Positions 55,112 through 64,000 of a DNA stretch of 64,000 bases are shown here, piece after piece. The notes beneath the pieces are model-generated. The model saw only the letters and a list, made by a program, of their open reading frames with translations, was not told the origin of the DNA and searched no databases. The stretch is from a virus: IMG/VR virus record IMGVR_UViG_3300010885_061525, positions 1-64,000 of that record. One strand, given 5' to 3'. Each line of letters starts with the position of its first letter. Position 1 is the stretch's first letter. The position numbers and the translations under genes were made by a program.

Positions 55112-58100
55112 TTACAATCCTGGAAGAGGTATATTGCTAGCCTGGAATACCTCTCTGAGTTTTCCAATAACATTATCAAAAACCTTATCTCCAACGGTTC
55201 TCATTGACTCCTCTACCTTAGTAAGATCAAACGTAACGCTTATATCTTTGACTCCGCTTATTACTACATTTATCTGTTTTGGTATAGCGCTAATAGCAGC
55301 TGTTAGACTGCTTACTTGATCATTCATTATGCTTAAGTTTGCAGAAGTGGATTTGTCCATTTGCATTCTAGCCGATTGTATTTCCGTAGCTATTTTTTGA
55401 GCGTCTTGTATGAGCTTGTTTGCTTGATCTACAGTTGATTTTATGTCTGTTGTTTTAACATCAATTCCTAAGGCTTGGAATTCTGGTCTGCTGGCTAAGG
55501 CCGCCTGTATAGCCGCAGCCAATTGCTCTCCACTTAAACCTGATTGTGTTAGCGTGTTAGCACCGATCTGTCTTGAAAAATCCATCAACTCAGTTAGTTG
55601 CTTTGTGCTTAGACCTGCAATTTGATTTTCTACAAGTCTAGCAACATTTTGGTTTGTTAGAATTGTATTTACGCCTTGATCCTTGGCGTTTGGAATGGCT
55701 CTTGTTATTGCCGCAGCTATATCATTGGCATTTCCTGCGGCTCTTGAAAGAGTCATTTTATTCATTGAATTATCAGCAGGAGTTCCTCCATATAACTTTC
55801 CAATAAGTGATTCTAACGTCGCCTTTTGTTCTGACAGCTTCTTGGATGTTATGTCTACTTGACTTCCGACTAATTTAAACTGAGACTCCAACACCTCTAA
55901 TGAATTTATTAAACCTCTCTCAATCGAGCTTCTTAAATTCATTAAACGGCCGCTAAGCTCGAATACGTTATCGCTTATATTAAAACTAGAATCTAAAGCA
56001 GCAAGTTGGCTCATTAGATCCTTTATGTATGGAAGCTCAAGAATGTTACTAGGAGCATTATTTGGCATTGATGGATCTGCTGTCAGCGCCCTTTGAGCTT
56101 CTATACTTGTTTGTAATTGTTTGATAATAGAAAGCTCGGAACCTGCCTTACTAGGATCCCTAGTTGATATTGCTGCTGTTAACTCTGAGAGCGGATTAGC
56201 GGTCGTTGACTCAGGCGCTCTTGGCAGCTCAACTGCTCGCGCTGCTGTCGGAGGGACTTTTGGAAGTTTCTCGTCTGCTAATAGTTTACCTTGTGCGGCG
56301 AGATTAGTATTATCACTTTCTTTAATTGCATCAGAGACATTCGGACCAAGGGAGTTATGGCCTCTACTTTTATCTTTTCTGCTCTGCTGTATCACCTTCT
56401 GCATTATTACTCTTGCTTTATCTAACCGAGACTCTCTATCTTCCGACAACCCCCGCTGTTCTGCAGTATTAGGTAGCTGAGCTTGTAAACCATAAGGCAA
56501 TCTCTCTTCTACAGCTGGAAATTTATATGTTTGGTTAGACCTGAGCACGTCCCCAGGTTGCTGTGCCGCAGTACTAGGTTCCTGAATTGATAAATCATCA
56601 GATTGACCTCTAGTTTTTGCGTCTTTCACTTCCAATATCACTCGGTCCATTTTCGCTCTTGCGTCATCTAACCGAGACTCTCTATCTTTCGACAACCCCC
56701 GCTGTTCTGCAGTATTAGGTAGCTGAAGTTCTAAATTAGGACTTAGTTTGGCGTCTAATTTTAATCTCCTATAAGTCTTAGGTGGATCATCAGATTTACC
56801 TCTATTTTTATCGTTTGATGGTGATCGTTTGTCGTTAGTAGTAGTTGCATTTGAACTATTTACTACAGCTGACCCACTTTCAGTTTCTATATTTGTTTGT
56901 AATAGTCCAGCGGCAGTGGTCTTATTACCTATTATATTAGAGTTTGGTATATTTTGACGCTGGCTTAAGGCCTGTGTCTGAATATCTAAGGAAGCTTGAG
57001 CCGCCCCTCTTTGAGTTTTTAGACCAAGGGCGCCTTGAAAACCCTCTATAGTTGAGCGGTTGTCTGCAATAGCTTTGGCTAATTCAACTTGAGATTTATA
57101 TGACTCTTGTTCAGCCGCAGCCCTTGCTTCTATTGTTTTTGCCTGTAATTCATATGCGTTATTTGCTAATGTTATTAAGGCGTTTGCTTGAGCGATTTGG
57201 GCGGAACCAGCTTCGTCAACTCCTAAAAGTTTACTAGAATTAAACCCTCCGGTATTTTTATCTTGCAATGCCTTTCCTAATGCCTCTAGACTAAATGGTA
57301 ACTTTCCTTGTGATCCTGATTTTTGAATAATATCAAATAATTTTTGTCCTGCGCTACCCAATCCCTTCAGATCGCCGAGCCTATCGTCTATGACTGCTCT
57401 CACGTCTTTTGCTGACTGAAATGTAGTTCCACTCGTAACCGATCCGCTTTTTGCTGCGGCCGCATCTTCTTCTTGAGTGGCCCTAGCTTGAAGCCCTCCA
57501 ATCGCTTTTAAGCTTTCCGGCTCTAAATTAAGAAGTAAATTATTTTGAACATTCTTATCCGCTTGGCTGAATTGAATAAAAACTTCGTTGAGTGTGTTTT
57601 TTAATGACTGTATTTCAGGACTGTTTACTCTTTGAGCTTTTTGTCCAGTGATTGCTTCGATAGCGTTAGAAGCTGCTGCTACATTTCTATCGGTAGGATC
57701 TGTATTTATCTGCTGAATTGATCCAACCTTGAATGGAGAAGACAATATACCTTTAGTTGTTTCTAATTGAGTTGATAGTCTTTGAGTTTCTGAAACAAGA
57801 ACGCCTATTAAGGATGTTTGGCTTTTTATTGATGATGAAAGAGCGTTACTGAATACGTTTAATGAACGCTCCGCAGCATCTGATATTTCCGCTAATGATT
57901 TAAATGTAAACTTAAATCTAGTTATAGACGCAGTAAATACATCAGCCCCTTCTTCTACTGCTGTAAACTCGTCACGTAAAGACTTGAATATTTTTTCCTC
58001 ATCAAATTTAACTCCCTCAACAGTAAGTTTTTCGGCTAAAACTTTAGCGGTTTTCTCAGCAGCAGCTGTTCTTGTCTCAACATTATCTTGGCTCTCAGGT

Positions 58101-61100
58101 ATCGATCTAGCATTTCTTTGGAAATTAGAAATGATTGTGTTTCTTACGAACTCAGCCGTTGCGGCAAGCCCTTTTTCCGCTTCAGCTATTTTTTCTTCAT
58201 CGCCGCCAAAGGCTTGCTTGAGTGACTCTCTTATTTCCCCTTTATTTGTTTCGCTTGCTGACTTTCCAGCCCCTCCCGATATTAAAAAGTCTTGTATGCC
58301 ACCAGTAGTTGTCGCTGCTCCTGTGCCAACTTTATATTGCTGACCCTTTTTCAAAAACCCATTCTTTAACGCTTGCTTTTGTATCTCTTGCACTTTTGCT
58401 ATAGCTTTAAGATAATCCTCAGTGTCTTTATTTGCTGAAGGTAGGTCAAAATCCGTCTTTAATTCGCCAGAAGCTATCACTTTTTCAGCGGCGTTAAATC
58501 TGGATCCTCGATTAGATTGATCTCTAATTTTTCCCAACTCTTTTTCTTGAGCGTTTGATTCTGTAAGAGCGCCATATGCAGATATTCCAGCAGAAGCAAT
58601 AGCTGTTCCAGCAATAATGTATGGATTTCCGGTTAATAACGAAGCGGTGAGTCCTCCTAGAGCGCCACCTTGGACTGAAGATGATGCAATATTTTGATTA
58701 GCATCACTCATATCCGTCATAGGAAGAATAGTATTTACTATGGCTGGAGCCGCTGTAGCCGCAGCTAGTCCATACAAAGGATTTATTCCACCCGAAAGTC
58801 TTCCAATTAAGTTTCTACCGCCACCTCTTGCTGCTCCAGCAGCAGCACCAGCAACTCCTGCAGGTATTCCTCCTCCCGCGCCTCCTGGTCTTATTGCCGC
58901 CGCCATTCCTATAGCCTGCCCTCCAGCCCCTGGAGGTCTAATTGTTTCTATAGCGGTTCTTAATCTATCGAGAGACTGAGTATTTAATCTAACACTGTTT
59001 TGCCCCGCAACATAGGCTCTTATAGATCCTCTTAAAACTGCTACTATTCCTACTGTTATAGCGCCTTGCGCTAAAGGATTCAATACATCCGCCCCTTTTA
59101 CTGGGCCAATTCTTGCCTCTGGAACTGCTGACAGTATCGAACCCAATCCTACAGGAATTCTTAGTATGGCTTTAGTTCCGGGGTTATTATAAATTCCTTC
59201 TATGAATCTAAGGTAACTAGCTCTTATCTTATCAATAGCTGGGCCTATATCATCTAAGCGTCTTCTGGCGTCGTTCACTATGGAATCGGACGCCCCCGCG
59301 CTTAATTCTAGAATTCTAGTTTCAACTTCTTTTAATCCGTCTAAAAGAGACGCAAGCCTTCCTACAGACCTTACATCAACGATTGACGCTAGCGATTGCG
59401 TTGCACCTTGACTCTTGCTAATTTTTTGGTATTCCGTAGCTAAAGATATAAGTCTTTCGTATGGATCAGATATATTATCAACGTCAACTCCCAACTTTCT
59501 CATAGCCGCTTCGGCTCTAGGAGTGTTAATTCTAACAGAAAGGCTTTTCAAAAACGTTCCGATTGCAGGAGCGGCCTCTCTAGTCTTTTCTCTTAACACA
59601 GTAACTAACTTTATATAGTCTTCAAAGTTTCCTCCTACAGCAGCAAACGATCCTCCTCCTCGTTTAATAGCTTCGAATAAATCTTGTGCTTCAACAGCAT
59701 ATGCCTTTGAATACTCATTGACCAACCCTAATATGTACGGGGTTTCTGACAATGATCTATTAAACTGATTTACTGTAGCAATCAATCCGTCAATTACTTC
59801 CGCCGAGCTTCCGAAGCTGGGACCAAGAGTAGCAAAAGATACCGCTCTAATAGTCTCATCAAATCCCGGCTTTCCTCTACTAAATCCTGCCGCAGCAAGA
59901 GTCTTGGCTGATACAGCTAAAGATTTAGCAGTCTCCCCTGTAATCTCTGAAAGATCTAGAACTTGCTTCTTAGTTTTAGCTGCTGCTAATGACGCCTCAT
60001 CAAATGATTCTGCTAATGAACCAGTGTTATTAAATCCTGAGTCAAAAATCTGCTCTATACTAGTAATTTCTTTTTCTAACAAGGCTGTTTCTACAATCGC
60101 TGCTCTTGAAGCTGATATTAATCCGTATAAACCAATCGCTCCAAAAGCGTAAGAAGCTAGTTTTTGCGTGGCCAGTCCCACTCTTGCTCCTACGCGATCA
60201 AAAGCAGACTCCCCATACTTCGCTATAATTTCAAATCCAGATTTAGATCCTTGTGAAACGGCAGCTAGGTCATCATTGAATTGTCTCAGGCCTGCGCTCT
60301 GTTCACTCATTCTTTGCTGAGATCCGGTTCTTATTACCGACAATCTTTGACTTGGAATCTGTGTTAAATCTCTTCCCGCATCATCCCCCAATACCTGTCT
60401 TGTCGCCTGCGCTCTTAGTCTTTGTTGGTCTATTTGAATTGGTTTTAGAGGATCTCCGTTAGCATCAGAACCCCCTCTTCTAGAGAAATTGTTTACCGCC
60501 CGAGCCTGCTTTTCGAGAGCTAAAGTAGTTTGATCTATGAGTTTATTTATTGCCGCTATTTCTGCGACTTGGCGTCGTCTTTCTGTAGCTTCTTCTATTA
60601 ATCTCTGACGATTTCTAGCGTTAGTAGCGGCTACACGTCTTTCGTTCTCGGCCTCAAGCGCTCCTTGCGCTTTAATAGCCTCATTCTGAGCATTTGTCGC
60701 TACGACAATTTTGTTTCTAGTAGCTACATTCTCAGCAGCATCAGAAGAAGAAAGTGTTTGTCTGGCCGATGCTAACGTTTTCACCTCTGGCCCAGAATCA
60801 GATTTTCTAACATTACTGCTTACAATTTTAGCTTCTATGTCTGCGTTAGAAGGAGCCGCGCCTCCTGTAAATGCAGCTTTTCTTCTTTCTAATTCTATTT
60901 GTTTTTCTATTAATCTACTTAGGCGTCCAATATTCTTTTCCGTTGCAACTTCTATATTAGCCCTAGCTGATATGATTTGCAACTCCTGCTGTCTTTGATC
61001 CGATACAGGCTTGGTGGCGGAGGCCAATCTATCTCTTACCGCTCTTCTGTCAGGGTTCGCTAAATCCTCTTCGGTAATACCCAATCTTCTCAGAGCAAGC

Positions 61101-64000
61101 TCTCTTGGATTTCCTGCGGGAGCCACTTGAGTAACAGGACCTAAGCCTGACGGCGTAGAAGGAGCAGCTTCGCCCGTTTGCTTATTGAATACAACACCTT
61201 GTGTCGCTAACTTATCTTGTATTCTCAATCTTAGCTTAGCCTCATCTCTCATCACCTTTTCAATAGTTTGCTCAATGAAAAGATTGTCTTTCCTGAGAGC
61301 GTTCAACGCCCTATTTTGTTCGGTGAGAGCTTTTATGTCTTCTTTTTGAAGTTTAATTGATGCATTTATTGATCTTAGCGCTTTTTCTGTCTCTGCTAAT
61401 TTGGAGGTGTCAAGAACTGAAGATTCATTTACTTTAGTAGGGTCAGTTGCACTCATGCCAAAAGCGGCAGATCTAACTGCGTTCTTATTGCTTTCCAATA
61501 ATGTTCGCGCGCCAGTTTCTCTCAGAGCTGATGTAGTAGCGGCAGGATCAATATTTGCTCGTAACACTCCAGCCTTAGCTGATAATCTATCCGAATCTTC
61601 TAATCTTTGCTTAACAACCCTTGCTCTTTCTAATTGATTTAATCTACCAAGAGTGCCAACTAACTCCTCGCTTCGTTGTGAAGCTATATTGGGCCTCGCC
61701 TCTTTTAGCCTTGTTAGAAGCTCCGGAGTTGGATTTTGCATTTGCTCCGGAGTCACATTCAATCTTTGAATAGCCTTTTCTCTTGCGTCTGAGAACTCGG
61801 GCTTTATTCCAACATTACTAAGAGATTTTCCAATTCTATTCTGAAGATTCTTTTCTTCTTGGACCGTTCTCTCTACTATTGCTAAAACTTGCCTTCTTAG
61901 TTGAACGTCCGCAGATAGATTCCCCGTCATTTTTAAAGCAGCTTCAGCCTGCCGTTTCTCAAGATCAATGCCATTAGCCTTTGCTTTGTTTATTGCGTTC
62001 TCAAGTTTTAATATTCTATCGTCGTATTCTTGAACTTTACCCGCTTGTTGATTTCTATCCGAAATGGCGGTTCTAAAATTTTTCCTACTCATCTCTACGC
62101 CGCCGCTTTCAAATGATTCTTTTTCAAGTTCCTTTCTTTTCCCAGTCGCCTCCGTCGCAATTTTCTGCGCGGAATCTCTCTTTGCACGAATTTCAGTTAA
62201 CTGCTTTTCAGCGTTCGTTATTCTGTTTATTCCTGCAACTTTATCAGCATCTGATCTCTTTTCATTTTCCGCCCTCTGTAACTCTATAGCCCGTATATTC
62301 TCTTGTGCGTTTTGTTCTTTGATAAGATTGGTTACAACTGATTTAGCCTGAGATTCTGCCTTTTTGGCTAAAGATAACTTTTCATCAATACTTGCCATTT
62401 GAAGAAGTTTCAATCTCGCCGCAGAATTTGATTTATTCGTAGTTGCTTCTTGCACGTTTGCTGCTGCAGTAGTCCCCGCCTTCCCTCCTCCTTTACTAGC
62501 GTCCTCAAGGGCAGTTACTTTAGTCTGAGCCGCTTCCCGATTCTTATCGGCAGCTTCCCAAGCTTTATTCTTAGCTTCAGCAGCTTTTGTTGACGCCGCT
62601 ATCACCGCATTATGCGCCGCCTCTGCTTTAGCAACCGCATCTACTTGAGACTTAATCTCCTTCCAAGTGTTAGCTTGAGCTTGATCAAGAGTTAATAACT
62701 TAGAGGCTTCTAGAATCGAATTCTTTCTGATCTGAAGCGTCCTTTCAGCTGAAGAGACGACAAGTTCACTTTTTGCAATGTCTGCTCGAATAGGAACAAG
62801 ATCTGCTCCTTTTTTGACTTCGTCGAAAGCTCTATTGGCCGCAGATTTTTTGTCGGAGAAAGATTTAAGACTCGCGTCTCTGGCCTTAATATCTGTTTTT
62901 CCAGGGTTCGCTTTACCATAATCTGAAGCGGCTTTGTCATAAGCCTTTTGCGCAGCATCCGATGCTTTTCTTAAACTACCTAATTGATCATTTCTAACCG
63001 TTTCGGCACTGCTCAACTTTCCTTGCAGTGTAGTCAATTCCAGTTTAGCGTATGTCAGACTCCTTGACTCGTCTTTAAGCTGCTTTTTAGCGTCTCGTGT
63101 TTTTAGCGCATCCTCTTGTTTTTTACTAAACGCTTCCTCGGCTGCACGATTTTTTTGCTTGATAGCAACGTCAAGCGCGCTTCCTGTAGCACTAGGAGTT
63201 ATCCCATTTTTTAAGTTGTCTTTGACGAGTTTGGCTTCTTCCGCAGCCCGCTTTGCTCGCATAGTTTCTATCTTTTTGGAGGTTAAGTCGTCCTGAGCTA
63301 TAGCTATAGCTTTATCAGTCGGCTTCGCAGCGTTCTGAGCTTTTTGCGCTTGCTCTAATAATAAACCCTTACTCTTTAAATCTTCTTCAGCGCCTTTAAT
63401 GATCCCAGGTCTATCTGCAGCAGTAGTTTTTGAAACATTAGAAGCGTTTATAAAAGCCTGCTTAGCCTTGTCTCTGGCACTAGTAAGCGGATTTAGCCGT
63501 TCCGCAGCCGCGCTTCTATCGGCCTTTACTTGAGCAAGATGTTCAGCTAACTTGGCAGCACGAGTTGAAGCTCCTATTATTTTACTGTCAAATTTTCTAA
63601 CAGGCTCTAATTCTGGAGCCACTTGTATTTTTACAACTTTACTGGCGGATTTCTGTACAGTCTCAACGGCATTTTTAATAAGAGCGAGTTTTCCAAGTTC
63701 CTGCTCCGCGTTTGGGACAAACGTTGAGTTGTTACGGATAGCCGCCATGACCGTCTTGATACTGGTCAGAAGTGGTGGTATTAATGCTAATTTTCCAGCG
63801 GCATTGGTAAGCTCATTAGTGTTCAACACTATTGACGGAGCTATTTTTGCTTTGCCTATAGTATTTTGAAGATCGGTTACAAGACTATTTGCCGCACTTG
63901 TTACCTGTCCTATTTTGCCTATGTCAAAATCAACCGCAACCTTTTTTCTGATTGTGCTACTGCCTACACTTTTGGATATTCCAGCCAACGCATCTGTAAC
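55112..64000 (-). CDS. Tail tape-measure protein, 5' end outside window
   Basis: The frame is open through base 64000 (codons before the TTG at 63988 are sense), so the start lies to the right. At least 2,960 residues are visible. The first 1,200 are mainly coiled coil rich in Ala, Lys, Glu. Residues about 1230-1520 hold the TP901-type tape-measure core (FEIIAKYGESAFDRVGARVG, LEKEITSIEQIFDSGF, SVRINTPRAEAAMRKLG). A Gly/Ala-rich hydrophobic stretch follows near 1680-1800, then further helices. The protein sets tail length and helps DNA entry; at about 1.5 angstroms per residue the tail would exceed 400 nm. A 60-base internal repeat is present. Confidence 0.9.
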   Translation of the reverse strand, partial: VTDALAGISKSVGSSTIRKKVAVDFDIGKIGQVTSAANSLVTDLQNTIGKAKIAPSIVLNTNELTNAAGKLALIPPLLTSIKTVMAAIRNNSTFVPNAEQELGKLALIKNAVETVQKSASKVVKIQVAPELEPVRKFDSKIIGASTRAAKLAEHLAQVKADRSAAAERLNPLTSARDKAKQAFINASNVSKTTAADRPGIIKGAEEDLKSKGLLLEQAQKAQNAAKPTDKAIAIAQDDLTSKKIETMRAKRAAEEAKLVKDNLKNGITPSATGSALDVAIKQKNRAAEEAFSKKQEDALKTRDAKKQLKDESRSLTYAKLELTTLQGKLSSAETVRNDQLGSLRKASDAAQKAYDKAASDYGKANPGKTDIKARDASLKSFSDKKSAANRAFDEVKKGADLVPIRADIAKSELVVSSAERTLQIRKNSILEASKLLTLDQAQANTWKEIKSQVDAVAKAEAAHNAVIAASTKAAEAKNKAWEAADKNREAAQTKVTALEDASKGGGKAGTTAAANVQEATTNKSNSAARLKLLQMASIDEKLSLAKKAESQAKSVVTNLIKEQNAQENIRAIELQRAENEKRSDADKVAGINRITNAEKQLTEIRAKRDSAQKIATEATGKRKELEKESFESGGVEMSRKNFRTAISDRNQQAGKVQEYDDRILKLENAINKAKANGIDLEKRQAEAALKMTGNLSADVQLRRQVLAIVERTVQEEKNLQNRIGKSLSNVGIKPEFSDAREKAIQRLNVTPEQMQNPTPELLTRLKEARPNIASQRSEELVGTLGRLNQLERARVVKQRLEDSDRLSAKAGVLRANIDPAATTSALRETGARTLLESNKNAVRSAAFGMSATDPTKVNESSVLDTSKLAETEKALRSINASIKLQKEDIKALTEQNRALNALRKDNLFIEQTIEKVMRDEAKLRLRIQDKLATQGVVFNKQTGEAAPSTPSGLGPVTQVAPAGNPRELALRRLGITEEDLANPDRRAVRDRLASATKPVSDQRQQELQIISARANIEVATEKNIGRLSRLIEKQIELERRKAAFTGGAAPSNADIEAKIVSSNVRKSDSGPEVKTLASARQTLSSSDAAENVATRNKIVVATNAQNEAIKAQGALEAENERRVAATNARNRQRLIEEATERRRQVAEIAAINKLIDQTTLALEKQARAVNNFSRRGGSDANGDPLKPIQIDQQRLRAQATRQVLGDDAGRDLTQIPSQRLSVIRTGSQQRMSEQSAGLRQFNDDLAAVSQGSKSGFEIIAKYGESAFDRVGARVGLATQKLASYAFGAIGLYGLISASRAAIVETALLEKEITSIEQIFDSGFNNTGSLAESFDEASLAAAKTKKQVLDLSEITGETAKSLAVSAKTLAAAGFSRGKPGFDETIRAVSFATLGPSFGSSAEVIDGLIATVNQFNRSLSETPYILGLVNEYSKAYAVEAQDLFEAIKRGGGSFAAVGGNFEDYIKLVTVLREKTREAAPAIGTFLKSLSVRINTPRAEAAMRKLGVDVDNISDPYERLISLATEYQKISKSQGATQSLASIVDVRSVGRLASLLDGLKEVETRILELSAGASDSIVNDARRRLDDIGPAIDKIRASYLRFIEGIYNNPGTKAILRIPVGLGSILSAVPEARIGPVKGADVLNPLAQGAITVGIVAVLRGSIRAYVAGQNSVRLNTQSLDRLRTAIETIRPPGAGGQAIGMAAAIRPGGAGGGIPAGVAGAAAGAARGGGRNLIGRLSGGINPLYGLAAATAAPAIVNTILPMTDMSDANQNIASSSVQGGALGGLTASLLTGNPYIIAGTAIASAGISAYGALTESNAQEKELGKIRDQSNRGSRFNAAEKVIASGELKTDFDLPSANKDTEDYLKAIAKVQEIQKQALKNGFLKKGQQYKVGTGAATTTGGIQDFLISGGAGKSASETNKGEIRESLKQAFGGDEEKIAEAEKGLAATAEFVRNTIISNFQRNARSIPESQDNVETRTAAAEKTAKVLAEKLTVEGVKFDEEKIFKSLRDEFTAVEEGADVFTASITRFKFTFKSLAEISDAAERSLNVFSNALSSSIKSQTSLIGVLVSETQRLSTQLETTKGILSSPFKVGSIQQINTDPTDRNVAAASNAIEAITGQKAQRVNSPEIQSLKNTLNEVFIQFSQADKNVQNNLLLNLEPESLKAIGGLQARATQEEDAAAAKSGSVTSGTTFQSAKDVRAVIDDRLGDLKGLGSAGQKLFDIIQKSGSQGKLPFSLEALGKALQDKNTGGFNSSKLLGVDEAGSAQIAQANALITLANNAYELQAKTIEARAAAEQESYKSQVELAKAIADNRSTIEGFQGALGLKTQRGAAQASLDIQTQALSQRQNIPNSNIIGNKTTAAGLLQTNIETESGSAVVNSSNATTTNDKRSPSNDKNRGKSDDPPKTYRRLKLDAKLSPNLELQLPNTAEQRGLSKDRESRLDDARAKMDRVILEVKDAKTRGQSDDLSIQEPSTAAQQPGDVLRSNQTYKFPAVEERLPYGLQAQLPNTAEQRGLSEDRESRLDKARVIMQKVIQQSRKDKSRGHNSLGPNVSDAIKESDNTNLAAQGKLLADEKLPKVPPTAARAVELPRAPESTTANPLSELTAAISTRDPSKAGSELSIIKQLQTSIEAQRALTADPSMPNNAPSNILELPYIKDLMSQLAALDSSFNISDNVFELSGRLMNLRSSIERGLINSLEVLESQFKLVGSQVDITSKKLSEQKATLESLIGKLYGGTPADNSMNKMTLSRAAGNANDIAAAITRAIPNAKDQGVNTILTNQNVARLVENQIAGLSTKQLTELMDFSRQIGANTLTQSGLSGEQLAAAIQAALASRPEFQALGIDVKTTDIKSTVDQANKLIQDAQKIATEIQSARMQMDKSTSANLSIMNDQVSSLTAAISAIPKQINVVISGVKDISVTFDLTKVEESMRTVGDKVFDNVIGKLREVFQASNIPLPGL
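56421..56480 (-). repeat. Internal 60-base direct repeat in tape-measure gene, copy 1
   Basis: Identical to 56667-56726 except for one base. It encodes part of QLPNTAEQRGLSEDRESRLD, and the protein likeness extends into the following helix (KARVIMQKVI versus DDARAKMDRVI). Confidence 0.95.
56667..56726 (-). repeat. Internal 60-base direct repeat in tape-measure gene, copy 2
   Basis: Copy of 56421-56480, 246 bases away, which is 82 codons, so the reading frame is kept. It marks a recent in-frame duplication of one tape-measure segment. Confidence 0.95.

Noticed and set aside
55134-63869. Many open frames on the forward strand opposite the tape-measure gene
   Set aside because: They are mirror frames of an Ala/Lys/Glu-rich coiled-coil gene, lack ribosome sites and show no recognisable protein features.
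1-64000. CRISPR array or other spaced repeats
   Set aside because: No set of three or more short repeats with regular unique spacers was found. The repeats seen are the GGGTPP tract, the tape-measure repeat and the leader copies.

Overview
The window is a stretch of a large, AT-rich, tailed double-stranded DNA phage genome. The evidence is a tape-measure protein of more than 2,950 residues, a block of tail and baseplate-like genes, a phage-type replication and nucleotide-metabolism set, one tRNA, its own sigma factor, and very tight packing with many ATGA or TAATG start/stop overlaps. No terminase, portal, capsid, integrase or lysin gene is recognisable here, so head and packaging genes must lie elsewhere. 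The standard code fits, since nearly all genes read full length. The host is uncertain. The best clue is a secreted cohesin/dockerin-type protein at 1471-2214 whose calcium-binding repeats have the wording common in Planctomycetota; it is also less AT-rich than most of the window. I read this as a gene taken from a Planctomycetota-like host, but that is inference.

Layout. 1-2400 (+): end of a tail-fibre-like gene, a small virion-type protein, the dockerin protein and a tiny membrane protein. 2428-8454 (+): promoter, tRNA-Arg(UCU), sigma factor, small unknowns, a P-loop ATPase, ThyX and an aldolase-like protein. 7954-11214 (+): two virion-type proteins, a glycosyltransferase and two methyltransferases. 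11876-14314 (-): first reverse-strand island with two membrane proteins and a Cys-rich peptide. 14479-29070 (+): glycosyltransferase, class II ribonucleotide reductase, dUTPase, UvsX/RecA, DnaB helicase, DnaG primase, dNMP kinase, RecB/Cas4-like nuclease and the N-terminal half of DNA polymerase III alpha. 29145-36355: a 7.3 kb insert with a membrane protein, a conserved phage glycosyltransferase, a second reverse-strand island (31247-34435: Cys-rich proteins, likely lysis/membrane proteins), a metallopeptidase, a DnaQ-like exonuclease and a methyltransferase. 36380-45179 (+): C-terminal half of polymerase III alpha, SSB, four more glycosyltransferases, and two DNA-binding recombination candidates. 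45173-64000 (-): virion and tail genes ending in the tape-measure gene, which runs off the right edge.

How it fits together. The forward genes look like the early/middle programme: nucleotide supply (RNR, Dut, ThyX, dNMP kinase), a replisome (helicase, primase, split polymerase, stand-alone proofreading exonuclease, SSB) and recombination (UvsX, annealing protein, nucleases). The reverse genes look late: tail, membrane and lysis proteins. The two reverse-strand islands inside the forward block carry the same kind of product as the start of the tail block.

The most notable points are: (1) DNA polymerase III alpha is cut between palm and fingers into two genes 7.3 kb apart; (2) at least nine otherwise different proteins share a short amphipathic N-terminal leader, and in two pairs the leader DNA is nearly identical while the bodies have diverged, which suggests a targeting tag comparable in idea to the T4 capsid-targeting sequence; (3) a baseplate-like gene is interrupted by a single in-frame TGA where read-through would continue the same protein; (4) three tandem proteins have twin CX3C cysteine hairpins.
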